Of a stretch of DNA of 64,000 nucleotides, positions 42,202 to 50,473 are shown in pieces (position 1 is the stretch's first letter; each line of letters starts with the position of its first letter). Source of the stretch: Actinomadura rayongensis (GTDB taxonomy: Bacteria > Actinomycetota > Actinomycetes > Streptosporangiales > Streptosporangiaceae); the NCBI RefSeq assembly GCF_009831215.1, contig NZ_WUTW01000001.1, forward strand, positions 558,001-622,000, in the 5' to 3' direction. Position numbers and translations under genes: made by a program. The notes beneath the pieces are model-generated. The model searched no databases. It saw nothing but the letters and a program-made list of their open reading frames with translations, and had not been told where the DNA came from.

Positions 42202-43114
42202 GTCCGGTGCGCCACTCCTCCCCGTCCAGGTTCCCCCAGGTCACCTTCCGGCGGTTCGCTGACGTTCCCACGACGACCGCCCCGGCGCCGAACTGCACAC
42301 CGACGCCCAAACGCCCGTCCCAAGCCTCCCGCCGGCCAACACCCCCAGCACGGCGCCCCGGCCGCCCTCGACCGCAACGCCCAGCCGATCCCGCACCAGG
42401 AGCCGCCGCCTGCCCGGACACCGAGCCGCAGCCAAACGCCGCCAGGACCGGACCGCGCACGGTCTCCTCACGCATCCATGCGAAGTACCCCGTCCAGTGT
42501 GCGCCACAATCTAACAAGATCACCCGATGTGCGGCGCCCCGAAACACCCCTGACCGCCAACGGCCAGCCGCTCGCAGCGGCCCGGCTCCGCGCGGGCACC
42601 TCGCCGCGTTCACCGACCGCCCGCTGACAGAACTCGCGGACGTCCCCATCGCAGCCGCCGACATCCAAAACCCGGACGGACACGCGCTCACCCGAAACGG
42701 TCCAAAACGCCCCTGATATGCGCACCCGCCCAGCGTCCGCTCAACCCAGTCCCCGGGCCTCCGCCAGTTGCAACGCCGTTTCCCGGCCGTGACCGGCACG
42801 AGCCCGAAAGATTTCCACCGCCTCACCGGCCACCGCCCGGCCGGGACCGACCGCACTTTTACTACCGAAGCGATCCAGTAGATGAGCCGAACACAAATTC
42901 GACTCCCACCCGCGCAGTGTCGGCCTGTCCGCAGCAGCCCGGACCACTGATCCGAACGCCAATCCAGCCAACAGCGCCCGTATAGCTCGCCCAGCACCGC
43001 CCGGAACAGCGATCGGCAAACCAAACCGAAAAACAGAAACCCGAACCCCCCGAACGGGACATGAAGGTTTAAGATCGACGGGGCAGCAGGCATCCGAAAC
43101 GGGGAGGACGCCGA
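42202..43114. other. 913 bases without a supportable gene
   Basis: Long frames exist on both strands but their composition is poor: Arg/Pro or Gly/Arg-rich translations, mixed third-position bases and no family motifs. I looked here for a small trypsin-co-occurring protein, which often heads such operons, and could not find one; the minus frame with 'LGVGVQFGAGAVVVGTSANRRKVTWG' near 42240-42320 faintly resembles its C-terminus but runs on into the protease gene. The right end holds the methyltransferase promoter, with TTTAAGAT at about 43067. Confidence 0.4.
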
Positions 43115-43927
43115 GTGGCCAGCGAAGAGAGCCGTCCTGATTGGGTCGTCGACCCGGACACGCCGAACATCGCGCGAATGTACGACTACTACCTCGGGGG
43201 AAAGGACAATTTCGCCGCAGACCGCGCCGCAGCCGAACGCGTCCTCCAGGCGATCCCCTACGCGTCGGACTTCGCACGATCCAACCGCCGCTTCCTGACC
43301 CGGGTGGTGACCCACCTGGCAGAACAGGGAATCCGCCAGTTCATCGACATAGGCTCCGGCCTACCAAGCCAGGAGAACACCCATGAGGTGGCCCAGCGAA
43401 CGGCCCCCGACGCCCGAGTGGTCTACATCGACCACGACCCGGTCGTCCTGAGCCACGCCCGCGCACTCCTGACGAACTCGCCCCACACCACAGTGATCCA
43501 AGCAGACCTCCGCGACCCCAAGGCAATCCTCACCCACCCAGAACTGACAACGAAGATCGACTTCGACCAGCCAACGGCGATCCTCCTCCTGGCGGTCCTC
43601 CACTTCCTCCCCGACGAGGCGGACCCCTACACGATCGTGCGAACCCTCAAAGCCCGCCTGACCCCCGGCAGCTACCTGGCGATCTCCCACGTCCACGCAG
43701 GCGAAGTCTCCCGAGAAACAGAACAAGAAGCCCGCCACGCCTACGAAAAAACCTCCGCCGGCGACATCGTCCCCCGCACCCCCGAAGAAATAGCAACCTT
43801 CTTCGAGAACACGAACCTCCACCCACCCGGCCTGGTCCCCGTAGAATCCTGGACCCCCACCACGCCACCCTTCACCCCAGCCCTACAAAAAGCCGGCCTC
43901 CTAGGCGCCCTAGCCCGGATCCCCTAA
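43115..43927 (+). CDS. S-adenosyl methyltransferase, DUF574/PF04672 family
   Basis: 270 residues from GTG 43115 (GGGGAGG upstream). Hallmarks: 'PNIARMYDYYLGGKDNFAADR' head (given in part), SAM-binding 'QFIDIGSGLPSQENTHEVAQ', 'VVYIDHDPVVLSHARALL', 'ILLLAVLHFL'. The family is greatly expanded in actinomycetes; substrates are mostly unknown. Third-position GC falls toward the 3' end, with many A-ending codons compared with its neighbours, which hints at a different origin. Confidence 0.92.
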   Translation: MASEESRPDWVVDPDTPNIARMYDYYLGGKDNFAADRAAAERVLQAIPYASDFARSNRRFLTRVVTHLAEQGIRQFIDIGSGLPSQENTHEVAQRTAPDARVVYIDHDPVVLSHARALLTNSPHTTVIQADLRDPKAILTHPELTTKIDFDQPTAILLLAVLHFLPDEADPYTIVRTLKARLTPGSYLAISHVHAGEVSRETEQEARHAYEKTSAGDIVPRTPEEIATFFENTNLHPPGLVPVESWTPTTPPFTPALQKAGLLGALARIP

Positions 43928-43939
43928 TTCCTGGCCGCT

Positions 43940-45682
43940 CTAGTCGACAACCCGGACGATCGGTAGGTGTCCGCTTGTCGTTCCGCCTACCTCGGCTGCC
44001 GGGACGGGGGTCGGGGTGTCGCCATCACTGCGCCGAATGTTCTCGAGCTTCATCGGGTGCTGCGGAGCGACGAGGTACCGGCCCGGTGGCAGGTCCCGTT
44101 TCGGCGGTACCGTGAAGTCGAAGATGTCCGTCCACTTACTGTCGTAGGCGCACAGTGATGGGACGTAGGGTTGATGGTTGTCGATATTTTTCTCGGTAGC
44201 CTTAACAAGGAACCAGGGGTTGTCCGGAAACTCGTTCGCCCGTACCGGCGGCATGGGATAGAAATGCATGCCGTGGGGGCTTGAGTCATCCTTTCCCGTT
44301 CCCATTCCGAAGCCATAGTTGTTCGTCACATCGGTGCGCTTCGACTTCTCGCCGAAGCAGGTTCGTGTGCCGCCCGGCCCGTACTTCGCCCCGATGGGGA
44401 GGCGGGCATGGAACTTTGCGGTCATCCGGACCTTGGTGCCTGCACGCACGGTAGATGGATGGACGGTCATCTGGTAGTCGATGTACGGCGTCTCGGACGC
44501 CGGCATATACGGCTGCCGAAGGAAGATGTCCGGCCGGGTGAAGAAAGCACGCACGTCCCCCCGCGACGTCCCTCCGATGGAGGGGCCGGACGGCCACATG
44601 ATGACGGCGGCAGTGCCGGCCGCAGCGGCTGTGAACCCGATCGCCGCAGCTCCCTTGGCGCCGCCGACCTTGGCGAGCACGCCCTTTCCGGCCGTGCCGC
44701 CGACGCTGTGTCCCGCCGCCGCGGCGTGCCCGGCTCCCTGGCCACCGGCCCACGCGGCTCCGGAGGACGTGGCGCCGCTGCCCGAACCCAGCAGGGCGCC
44801 GCCGACCGCGACGAGCGGTACCGCGAGCCCCAGCCCCGCGGTGATGGAACCGAGGACCGCGAGGCCGCGCTTCTCCCAGTCGGTGCCGTACGCGCGGCTT
44901 GCGGCGGTCTCCAGATGGACGATGAACTCAGCGGCGTTCGCCAGCCGTTGAGCCGGATCTTTGGCCAGTCCCCAGGCCGCGATCGGCTGAAGCGGCTCGG
45001 GAAGTTGCAGGACGGGGACCTGGGCCCGCAGATGCAGCATGCGGAGATCGTCGAGGGTCGCCGCCTGATACGGCTTTGCCCCGGTCACGCACTCGACGAG
45101 AACGCAGGTCGCCGCGTAGATGTCCGTGGCCGCAGAGGCGGGCTGCCCCAGCCACTGCTCAGGCGCCATGTAGGCGGGAGTGCCGCTTCCGCCGCCCTGC
45201 CCGGCTAAGACGGCGACGCCGAAGTCGATGAGTTTGCTCTGTCCGTCTTCTTGAACGAGGACGTTGCCGGGCTTGTAGTCACGGTGAACGACTCCAACAC
45301 TGTGGGCCGCGTGCAGCCCCATGAGCGAACCCTTGAGGATGGCGAGTGCAGCCTCCGGCGTAAGGGGGGCTCCGCGAGCGTCGATGACCTGACGCAGCGG
45401 TGCGCCCCTGATCGCTTCCATGACGATCGCAGCGCCACGGCCCGTTTCGACATACCCGTAGAGACGGGCGACGTGGGGATCGGATATCCGCGCGATGAGA
45501 CGCGCTTCGTCGCGGAAGATGGTGCGGGCGCGTACGTCGTTCAGCAGGTCTGCGGCGAGATACTTGATCGCGACGACCTGGTACGACGTCTTATGGCGGG
45601 CGAGTACGACCTGTCCCTGGCTCCCGGACCCCAGTTGAGCCAGTTCCTCGTAATCCGTGAGCCGCCATCCTGGCGCCGTCAT
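43940..45682 (-). CDS. Ser/Thr protein kinase with extracytoplasmic domain
   Basis: 580 residues from ATG 45682, overlapping the preceding lipoprotein gene (ATGA). Kinase domain about 10-265: GSGSQG loop, Lys40, 'VVHRDYKPGNVL', 'IDFGVAV', 'GTPAYMAPEQW'. A hydrophobic hairpin (about 284-310), a Gly/Ala-rich section with a second hydrophobic segment (about 365-385) and an extracellular beta-rich domain with one Cys pair ('TRTCFGEKS', 'PSLCAYDS') follow. Third or fourth gene of an operon with three secreted proteins, so it probably senses an envelope signal through them. Confidence 0.9.
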   Translation of the reverse strand: MTAPGWRLTDYEELAQLGSGSQGQVVLARHKTSYQVVAIKYLAADLLNDVRARTIFRDEARLIARISDPHVARLYGYVETGRGAAIVMEAIRGAPLRQVIDARGAPLTPEAALAILKGSLMGLHAAHSVGVVHRDYKPGNVLVQEDGQSKLIDFGVAVLAGQGGGSGTPAYMAPEQWLGQPASAATDIYAATCVLVECVTGAKPYQAATLDDLRMLHLRAQVPVLQLPEPLQPIAAWGLAKDPAQRLANAAEFIVHLETAASRAYGTDWEKRGLAVLGSITAGLGLAVPLVAVGGALLGSGSGATSSGAAWAGGQGAGHAAAAGHSVGGTAGKGVLAKVGGAKGAAAIGFTAAAAGTAAVIMWPSGPSIGGTSRGDVRAFFTRPDIFLRQPYMPASETPYIDYQMTVHPSTVRAGTKVRMTAKFHARLPIGAKYGPGGTRTCFGEKSKRTDVTNNYGFGMGTGKDDSSPHGMHFYPMPPVRANEFPDNPWFLVKATEKNIDNHQPYVPSLCAYDSKWTDIFDFTVPPKRDLPPGRYLVAPQHPMKLENIRRSDGDTPTPVPAAEVGGTTSGHLPIVRVVD

Positions 45683-46434
45683 CCGATCTTGCGGATTTGT
45701 GTGTCGAAGAGCTGGGCGGCGTGCTGCTCGATCGACGTGGCCTGCTCGTCCGGGTCGGTTCTGCCCAAGTAGACGGTGGCGAGAAGCACGTTGCCGCGGA
45801 TGGCGTAGTCGTAGGTGATCCGAAGCCAGTTGCCCTTGCTGATCGAGCGTGCGTACTTCTGGGTTTCGATACCGCGCAGATGGCGCCAGCCAGTGGACGC
45901 CGGCTCGGTCAGCTGCCAAACGTCATTGTGCGAGAATCGAATCTCGTGCTGACTGATCTTCTTGGTGGGCACAAAATTCTTGGGCCGACAGGACTTGAGC
46001 TTCTTCTCTATACGGCCGAAGGCCGCCGTTGCGTCCGGCACAGAAGGAAAGGTCGCCACGAGCTGCGCGTATCTGACCTCCCGCTTCCCTTTCTTGCCGT
46101 TCTCGTACTGTTTGATCAGCGCGTCGAAGGTCCCGCCGGGGCTCATGCTCTCGAGGGAGCAGACAGGGATCTGGCCGTTGCGGTAGAAATCGGCGACGGT
46201 AGACGTGGCTTTCACGCCGGAGCCGATCTCGGCCGGCGTCACGAGTTTGGTGCGCAGTGCGGCGGCGCTGAACGTCGGCGGTGCCGTCGTGGGCGATGGC
46301 GACGCGCTCGGTGAGCGCGCTCCCGATTTCTTCGGCGAAGGATCACCGCCGCATCCCGAAAGTGTGACGACGGATACAGCGGTAAGAGAAAGGCAGCGGA
46401 CGAGGGTTCGGGTGAACATTCGGCTACCGCTCAC
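45679..46434 (-). CDS. Lipoprotein resembling the PknH sensor domain
   Basis: 251 residues. Signal with lipobox LSGC, Ser/Pro linker, then a domain of about 190 residues containing 'RYAQLVATFPSVPDATAAFGRIEKKLKSC' (in part) and 'RGNVLLATVYLGRTD', which resembles the extracellular PknH-like sensor fold of mycobacteria. Two Cys (in 'PVCSLE' and 'KSCRP') probably pair. It overlaps both neighbours by four bases, so it is co-translated with the kinase and likely supplies its external sensing module in trans. Confidence 0.75.
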   Translation of the reverse strand: MSGSRMFTRTLVRCLSLTAVSVVTLSGCGGDPSPKKSGARSPSASPSPTTAPPTFSAAALRTKLVTPAEIGSGVKATSTVADFYRNGQIPVCSLESMSPGGTFDALIKQYENGKKGKREVRYAQLVATFPSVPDATAAFGRIEKKLKSCRPKNFVPTKKISQHEIRFSHNDVWQLTEPASTGWRHLRGIETQKYARSISKGNWLRITYDYAIRGNVLLATVYLGRTDPDEQATSIEQHAAQLFDTQIRKIG

Positions 46435-47198
46435 TGCTTGTCTTTGCTCTGGATCTCGTCGACCACGAGGCCGACGGGCTGGGACGTCATCTGGCCCTGG
46501 TCAAGGTCGCCGTAGGTCGTTCCGCACGCGGAGCCGACACAGGTCCAGTGGAAGTCCCAGATGATGGTCGCCGTGATCTTGTAATGTCCGCCCGGCTGGC
46601 CGGTCGACGCTCTGCGGTAGGTATAGCCGCACGATTTCCCGTCTCGCGTCCCCGGCCCCGTGCACGTGATCTCTGTTTCTCCCAGCTGCCATCGGACGGA
46701 GACCGGCGTTCCCGTCGCCTGAATGCGCCGATTGGGCAGGTTGAGCGGCCTTGTGTGCACGGTTCGGAAGCCGTCGACCCAAAGTGCGGTACGCAGCTCT
46801 ACGAAACTCCGGTTTTTCGGTGCCGTATGAACGACCGGCACCGGAAGTGGGGTCTCGGCTCGAAGGACCCGTGCCCAGTCGGCCGTGGGCATCGTTTGCG
46901 CGCCCCCTCCTCCGCCACCGGTCCCGCCGTGCAATCCGAAGTCGTTGTGGTCCGTCCCGAGCTCCGGAATCTGGTAGGGACCGCCGCCTCCGTTCGAGCC
47001 GCCGCCCCCTCCGCCGCCGCCCCCTCCTCCGCCACCGGAGTTGCCGTCACTGCAATGAAGCACGTTGTCGGGCCCGAGTACGCAGCCGTTCGCTCGGGCC
47101 TGGACCGCGGGCACCAGGACCGAGGACGCGCACGCGACGACGGTTGACAGCGTCCAGAACGCTCGTCTCCCGGAATGCGAGGCAATGCGATTGGACAC
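46431..47198 (-). CDS. Secreted poly-glycine protein
   Basis: 255 residues from GTG 47198 (GGAAGAAG 8 bases upstream); an ATG at 47261 is in frame but lacks a ribosome site. Sec signal ending near 'VQARA', then a run of 13 Gly and further Gly-rich stretches (about 50-105), and a C-terminal domain with Cys residues in 'ITCTGPG', 'KSCGYTY' and 'WTCVGSACGTTYG'. No lipobox. Its end overlaps the PknH-like lipoprotein gene. Family not recognised beyond a common layout in actinomycete secreted proteins near kinases. Confidence 0.65.
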   Translation of the reverse strand: MSNRIASHSGRRAFWTLSTVVACASSVLVPAVQARANGCVLGPDNVLHCSDGNSGGGGGGGGGGGGGSNGGGGPYQIPELGTDHNDFGLHGGTGGGGGGAQTMPTADWARVLRAETPLPVPVVHTAPKNRSFVELRTALWVDGFRTVHTRPLNLPNRRIQATGTPVSVRWQLGETEITCTGPGTRDGKSCGYTYRRASTGQPGGHYKITATIIWDFHWTCVGSACGTTYGDLDQGQMTSQPVGLVVDEIQSKDKQ

Positions 47199-47254
47199 GA
47201 GAGTGACTTCTTCCGTCGATCGCCGTGCGCGGGTGGTTTCGCTTCGGCTTGGAT

Positions 47255-47878
47255 TCAACATTTTCGCTCGTCGTCGATGGCGTCGGCGACCTTCCACAGT
47301 CCGGCGGAGAAATGCACGGCCGTTCTGTGCACCAGACCTCCCCCTTTTCCTCCGCCGAGCCGCTTCCCGGTAACGGCCGAGTACTTGTAGCTGACCACGG
47401 TGCGGAGACAGTCGGCCACATAGACAGTCTGGCCGTCTTTGCTGCGGGCGTAGATGCGGGGGTTGGAGATGTTGGTGAAGCGCCAGATTTCGTTTTTGGC
47501 TTTGGTTCGTTCTATGTCGGTTGTCACGCGGGAGAGGACGGGGTCCATGGCGACGGTGGGGAGGGCTGTGGGGTCGTTGGTTTCGTAGGCGTGTTGGTAG
47601 GCGGACTGGTAGGCGCGGTAGCGGGCCAGGACGATTTTGTCGATCTCGGCCGGGGGGAGGGTGGCGGGGTCCTCGGAGGTTGCTGTGGGGGTGTTGAGGG
47701 GGGTGGGGGTGGCTGTTTCGCCGGTGGGGGCGAAGGTGCCGGCTCGGGGGGTGGTGGAGCCGCAGGCGGACGCCGTCAGGGTCAGGGGGAGCAGGAGTGC
47801 GGCGGCGGTCCTCGCGCGGCGGTGTGGCCGGGGGCCGCCGTCGGGGGTGGAACGTACCGGCCGGACGTGCATCGCCAT
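47255..47878 (-). CDS. Lipoprotein with NTF2-like character
   Basis: 207 residues from ATG 47878 (ATG 47872 alternative). Long signal with lipobox SAC, Thr/Pro linker, then 'ARYRAYQSAYQHAYETNDPTALPTVA' and a beta-rich end with 'AVHFSAGLWKVADAIDD', the pattern of NTF2-like lipoproteins. One Cys in 'VADCLRTV' and one at the C-terminus. First gene of the kinase operon, 56 bases before the poly-glycine protein. Confidence 0.65.
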   Translation of the reverse strand: MAMHVRPVRSTPDGGPRPHRRARTAAALLLPLTLTASACGSTTPRAGTFAPTGETATPTPLNTPTATSEDPATLPPAEIDKIVLARYRAYQSAYQHAYETNDPTALPTVAMDPVLSRVTTDIERTKAKNEIWRFTNISNPRIYARSKDGQTVYVADCLRTVVSYKYSAVTGKRLGGGKGGGLVHRTAVHFSAGLWKVADAIDDERKC

Positions 47879-47991
47879 CCCGAGTCGCTCAGTCCAACAG
47901 CAGAGGCGTCGTGCGCGAAAGCTTACAGAGGGCGGGGCCGGTGAGAAAGGCCGTTCGTTGCCGAAGGTCAAGATCGTGGAAAACGGGCACG

Positions 47992-48324
47992 TCAGGTGCG
48001 AGGGCTGTACATGATCACGGCTACGCCCAAGAGGCAGAGCGTGGCGCCTAGGACGTCGAAGCGGTCGGGGCGGTAGCCGTCCAGGGCCATCGCCCATGCC
48101 AGGGAGCCCGCCACGAACACTCCGCCGTAGGCCGCGAGGATGCGGCCGAACGTCGTTGAGGGCTGCAAGGTCGCCACGAAGCCGTAGATGCCCAGTGCTG
48201 CCACGCCTGCGGTGATCCATGCCGCGCCGCGGTGTTCGCGGACGCCCTGCCACACCAGCCATGCGCCGCCGATCTCGGCTACGGCGGCCAGGGCGAAGAG
48301 GAGCAGGGAGCGCACGGTGGTCAT
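47992..48324 (-). CDS. YnfA/UPF0060 small membrane protein
   Basis: 110 residues with four helices and the family motifs '[21 protein letters not shown]', '[34 protein letters not shown]' (in part) and '[17 protein letters not shown]'. UPF0060 proteins belong to the small multidrug-resistance superfamily; export activity is proposed, not settled. Divergent from the oxidoreductase gene. Confidence 0.92.
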   Translation of the reverse strand: MTTVRSLLLFALAAVAEIGGAWLVWQGVREHRGAAWITAGVAALGIYGFVATLQPSTTFGRILAAYGGVFVAGSLAWAMALDGYRPDRFDVLGATLCLLGVAVIMYSPRT

Positions 48325-48345
48325 GGTGCCGAGCCTAGGCCGCGC

Positions 48346-48371
48346 TTGACCTCCAGTTCGGTTGAGGTTGC
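48346..48371 (+). promoter_or_regulatory. MerR-type operator/promoter
   Basis: TTGACCTC at 48346-48353 and GAGGTT at 48364-48369 form an inverted pair around ACCTC/GAGGT, a layout typical of promoters bound by MerR-family regulators (long 19-base spacer). It lies between the YnfA-type gene and the oxidoreductase. No MerR gene is adjacent, so the regulator acts from elsewhere. Confidence 0.5.
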
Positions 48372-48412
48372 AGCGTGGACGCATGAGATCCGACCCCTCA
48401 GGAGGAACCAGC

Positions 48413-49327
48413 ATGCGTGCCGTGTGGCTCACCGCGTTCGGCGGACCCGAAGTGCTTGTACCGGGCGAGGCCGAGGAGCCGGTTCCCGGCGACGGGCAGG
48501 TGCGCATTGAGGTCGAGTACGCGAATGTCACGTTCGTCGAGACGCAGATGCGCGGAGGAATGAGGGGGCCGTTTCGGGTCGTGCCGCCGCTCATTCCCGG
48601 GAACGGTGTCGGCGGGGTGGACGACAAAGGACGGCGCGTCGTCGCGTCCACCGGCGGCGCGGGCGGGTACGCGGAGGTGGCGGTCGCCGATCGCCTGGCC
48701 GTTCACGCGGTGCCGGACGGGCTTCCGCTCGACCACGCCGTCGCCCTTCTCGCCGACGGACGTACGGCCACGCTCCAGTTCCAGGCCGCCGAGCCTCAAG
48801 AGGGCGAACGGGTGCTCGTTGAGGCGGCGGCGGGTGGTGTCGGGTCGTTGCTCGTCCAGCTCGCCAAGAACGCCGGGCTCACCGTCGTCGCGGCCGTGGG
48901 CGATGCGGGAAAGGCGCGGCTCGCGCGGGAACTCGGCGCGGACGAGGTCGTCCTCTATCGCGAAGAGGGTTGGGAGAAGGCGGTGGGGGACGTCGACATC
49001 GTCTTCGACGGCGTCGGCGGCGACATCGGAAGGAAAGCCTTCACCACGCTCAGAAGCGAAGGCCGGATGGCCAGTTACGGCCTCGCCGGCGGCGAATGGG
49101 CGGGCATCACGCAGGAGCAGGCCGACGAGAGGCACGTCGTGCTCGTCAGCACCAGGCCCGACCCGGCGATGCTCCGGCAGGCCACGCTCAGCGCGTTGAC
49201 GGCGGGCGCGGCCGGCGTCCTGCGGCCCGTCATCGGACAGCGGTTCCCGTTGGAAAGGGCCGCTGACGCGCACCGCGCCATCGAGGCCCGCGCGACTACG
49301 GGAAAGACTCTTCTGGACGTGCGCTGA
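48413..49327 (+). CDS. Zinc-free quinone oxidoreductase (MDR family)
   Basis: 304 residues from ATG 48413 (AGGAGG upstream). GroES-like N-terminus with 'PGNGVGGV', and Rossmann motif '[18 protein letters not shown]' followed by 'LGADEVVLY'. No zinc-binding Cys cluster, so it is of the NADPH:quinone reductase type. Likely induced through the MerR-type operator upstream. The last 32 bases overlap the convergent hydrolase gene. Confidence 0.9.
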   Translation: MRAVWLTAFGGPEVLVPGEAEEPVPGDGQVRIEVEYANVTFVETQMRGGMRGPFRVVPPLIPGNGVGGVDDKGRRVVASTGGAGGYAEVAVADRLAVHAVPDGLPLDHAVALLADGRTATLQFQAAEPQEGERVLVEAAAGGVGSLLVQLAKNAGLTVVAAVGDAGKARLARELGADEVVLYREEGWEKAVGDVDIVFDGVGGDIGRKAFTTLRSEGRMASYGLAGGEWAGITQEQADERHVVLVSTRPDPAMLRQATLSALTAGAAGVLRPVIGQRFPLERAADAHRAIEARATTGKTLLDVR

Positions 49328-50456
49328 GCAGGGGCGTGAGGAACCCGGACAACGCCTTCTCGTATCGGGCGGGATCGACGTTCCACGCATCCGTGTGATC
49401 GGCGTGCGCGGAAATGTGCGTCACCATCCCGCGCGGTGCGAGACGGGCGAACGAGTAGGACGGCCCGTTGTCCACGAGCGCGTCCTCGTCGGTGGTGAAC
49501 AGAAGCGTCGGCGTCCGAAGATGCGGCGCATAGGTCCGGGCGTCCAGGGACGAAAGGTCGATCCCCGTCCGCCACGACAGAATCCGTTTCGCGACGGCCG
49601 TCACGAACGACGGCAGGGATCGTTGGCCCGCCTGCTTGTCGAGTGTCGCGTTCCAGTCGAGGACGGGCGAGTCCAGCACCAGCCCCCGGACGAACGAGGC
49701 GTCGTGCCGCACGGCGTTCACCACCATCCCGCCGCCCATCGAATACCCGTACAGGACGACCCCCGAAGCCCCCTGCCCCCGCGCATAGGCGATGGCCGAG
49801 GCGACGTCCCGCCACTCGGTGTACCCCATCAGATTCCGATGGTCGGGAGACCGGGGCGCGCCCTCGTCATTGCGATAGGAGATCGAGAGAACCGGCAGTC
49901 CCGCGGCATGGACGGCCTTCAGCGCGCGAAAGGTCTCGAACCGCGACGCGTTCCGGCCGTGCACCGCGATCGCCCACACCGACGACCGCCCGGGCATGAA
50001 CCACGCGGGCATGGGCCCGAGCGACGACGGATAGGTCACGTCCCGGAATTCCAGCCCGAGATCCTGACGCGGATCACGCCCATAAACCCAGTGGTCGATG
50101 ACGGCCCGCACCCCCGGCGCCGGACGGCCGAAGACCACCGAGAAACGGCGCTGCACCGTCCGCGCGTCCCCGCCGACGATCGGCCCGAGCACCGCGCGTC
50201 CACCGGGCCAGATCAGCCCCCACACCCCTGGACGGGACGTCGTGGAGTCACGCGGCAACGTCACCGTGTCACCGGAAACCCCACGAATGGTGAACCGATA
50301 AGAGCGCCCATGCTCCACCGCGGTCGCCAAAGACGAGAAATACCACCCGATCGCGACCACCGAGACGCACGCGACCAGCAGAACGACGAGGGGAACGATC
50401 ACGACCGTCTTGCGCACAGCAGGCGACGGTACGCCGTCCCCGCCCGCCGGGTCCAT
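49296..50456 (-). CDS. Membrane-anchored alpha/beta hydrolase
   Basis: 386 residues. N-terminal helix (about 15-38), a beta-rich extracytoplasmic part, then an alpha/beta hydrolase fold (about 150-375) with nucleophile Ser in 'GYSMGG', an Asp in 'TTDEDALVDN' and His in 'AHADHTDAW'. Probably faces outward. Substrate unknown. Starts 17 bases from the divergent TNT-domain gene. Confidence 0.88.
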   Translation of the reverse strand: MDPAGGDGVPSPAVRKTVVIVPLVVLLVACVSVVAIGWYFSSLATAVEHGRSYRFTIRGVSGDTVTLPRDSTTSRPGVWGLIWPGGRAVLGPIVGGDARTVQRRFSVVFGRPAPGVRAVIDHWVYGRDPRQDLGLEFRDVTYPSSLGPMPAWFMPGRSSVWAIAVHGRNASRFETFRALKAVHAAGLPVLSISYRNDEGAPRSPDHRNLMGYTEWRDVASAIAYARGQGASGVVLYGYSMGGGMVVNAVRHDASFVRGLVLDSPVLDWNATLDKQAGQRSLPSFVTAVAKRILSWRTGIDLSSLDARTYAPHLRTPTLLFTTDEDALVDNGPSYSFARLAPRGMVTHISAHADHTDAWNVDPARYEKALSGFLTPLLSARPEESFP

Positions 50457-50473
50457 GCCGATAACCTGGCGCG

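Noticed and set aside
42240..42507. Small trypsin-co-occurring (CU044_2847-like) gene before the protease
   Set aside because: Only a short faint resemblance in a minus frame that continues into the protease gene. No start, ribosome site or coding bias supports it.
46980..47045. GGN-rich tract as a possible CRISPR or satellite
   Set aside because: It lies in frame inside the poly-glycine protein and encodes its Gly run.
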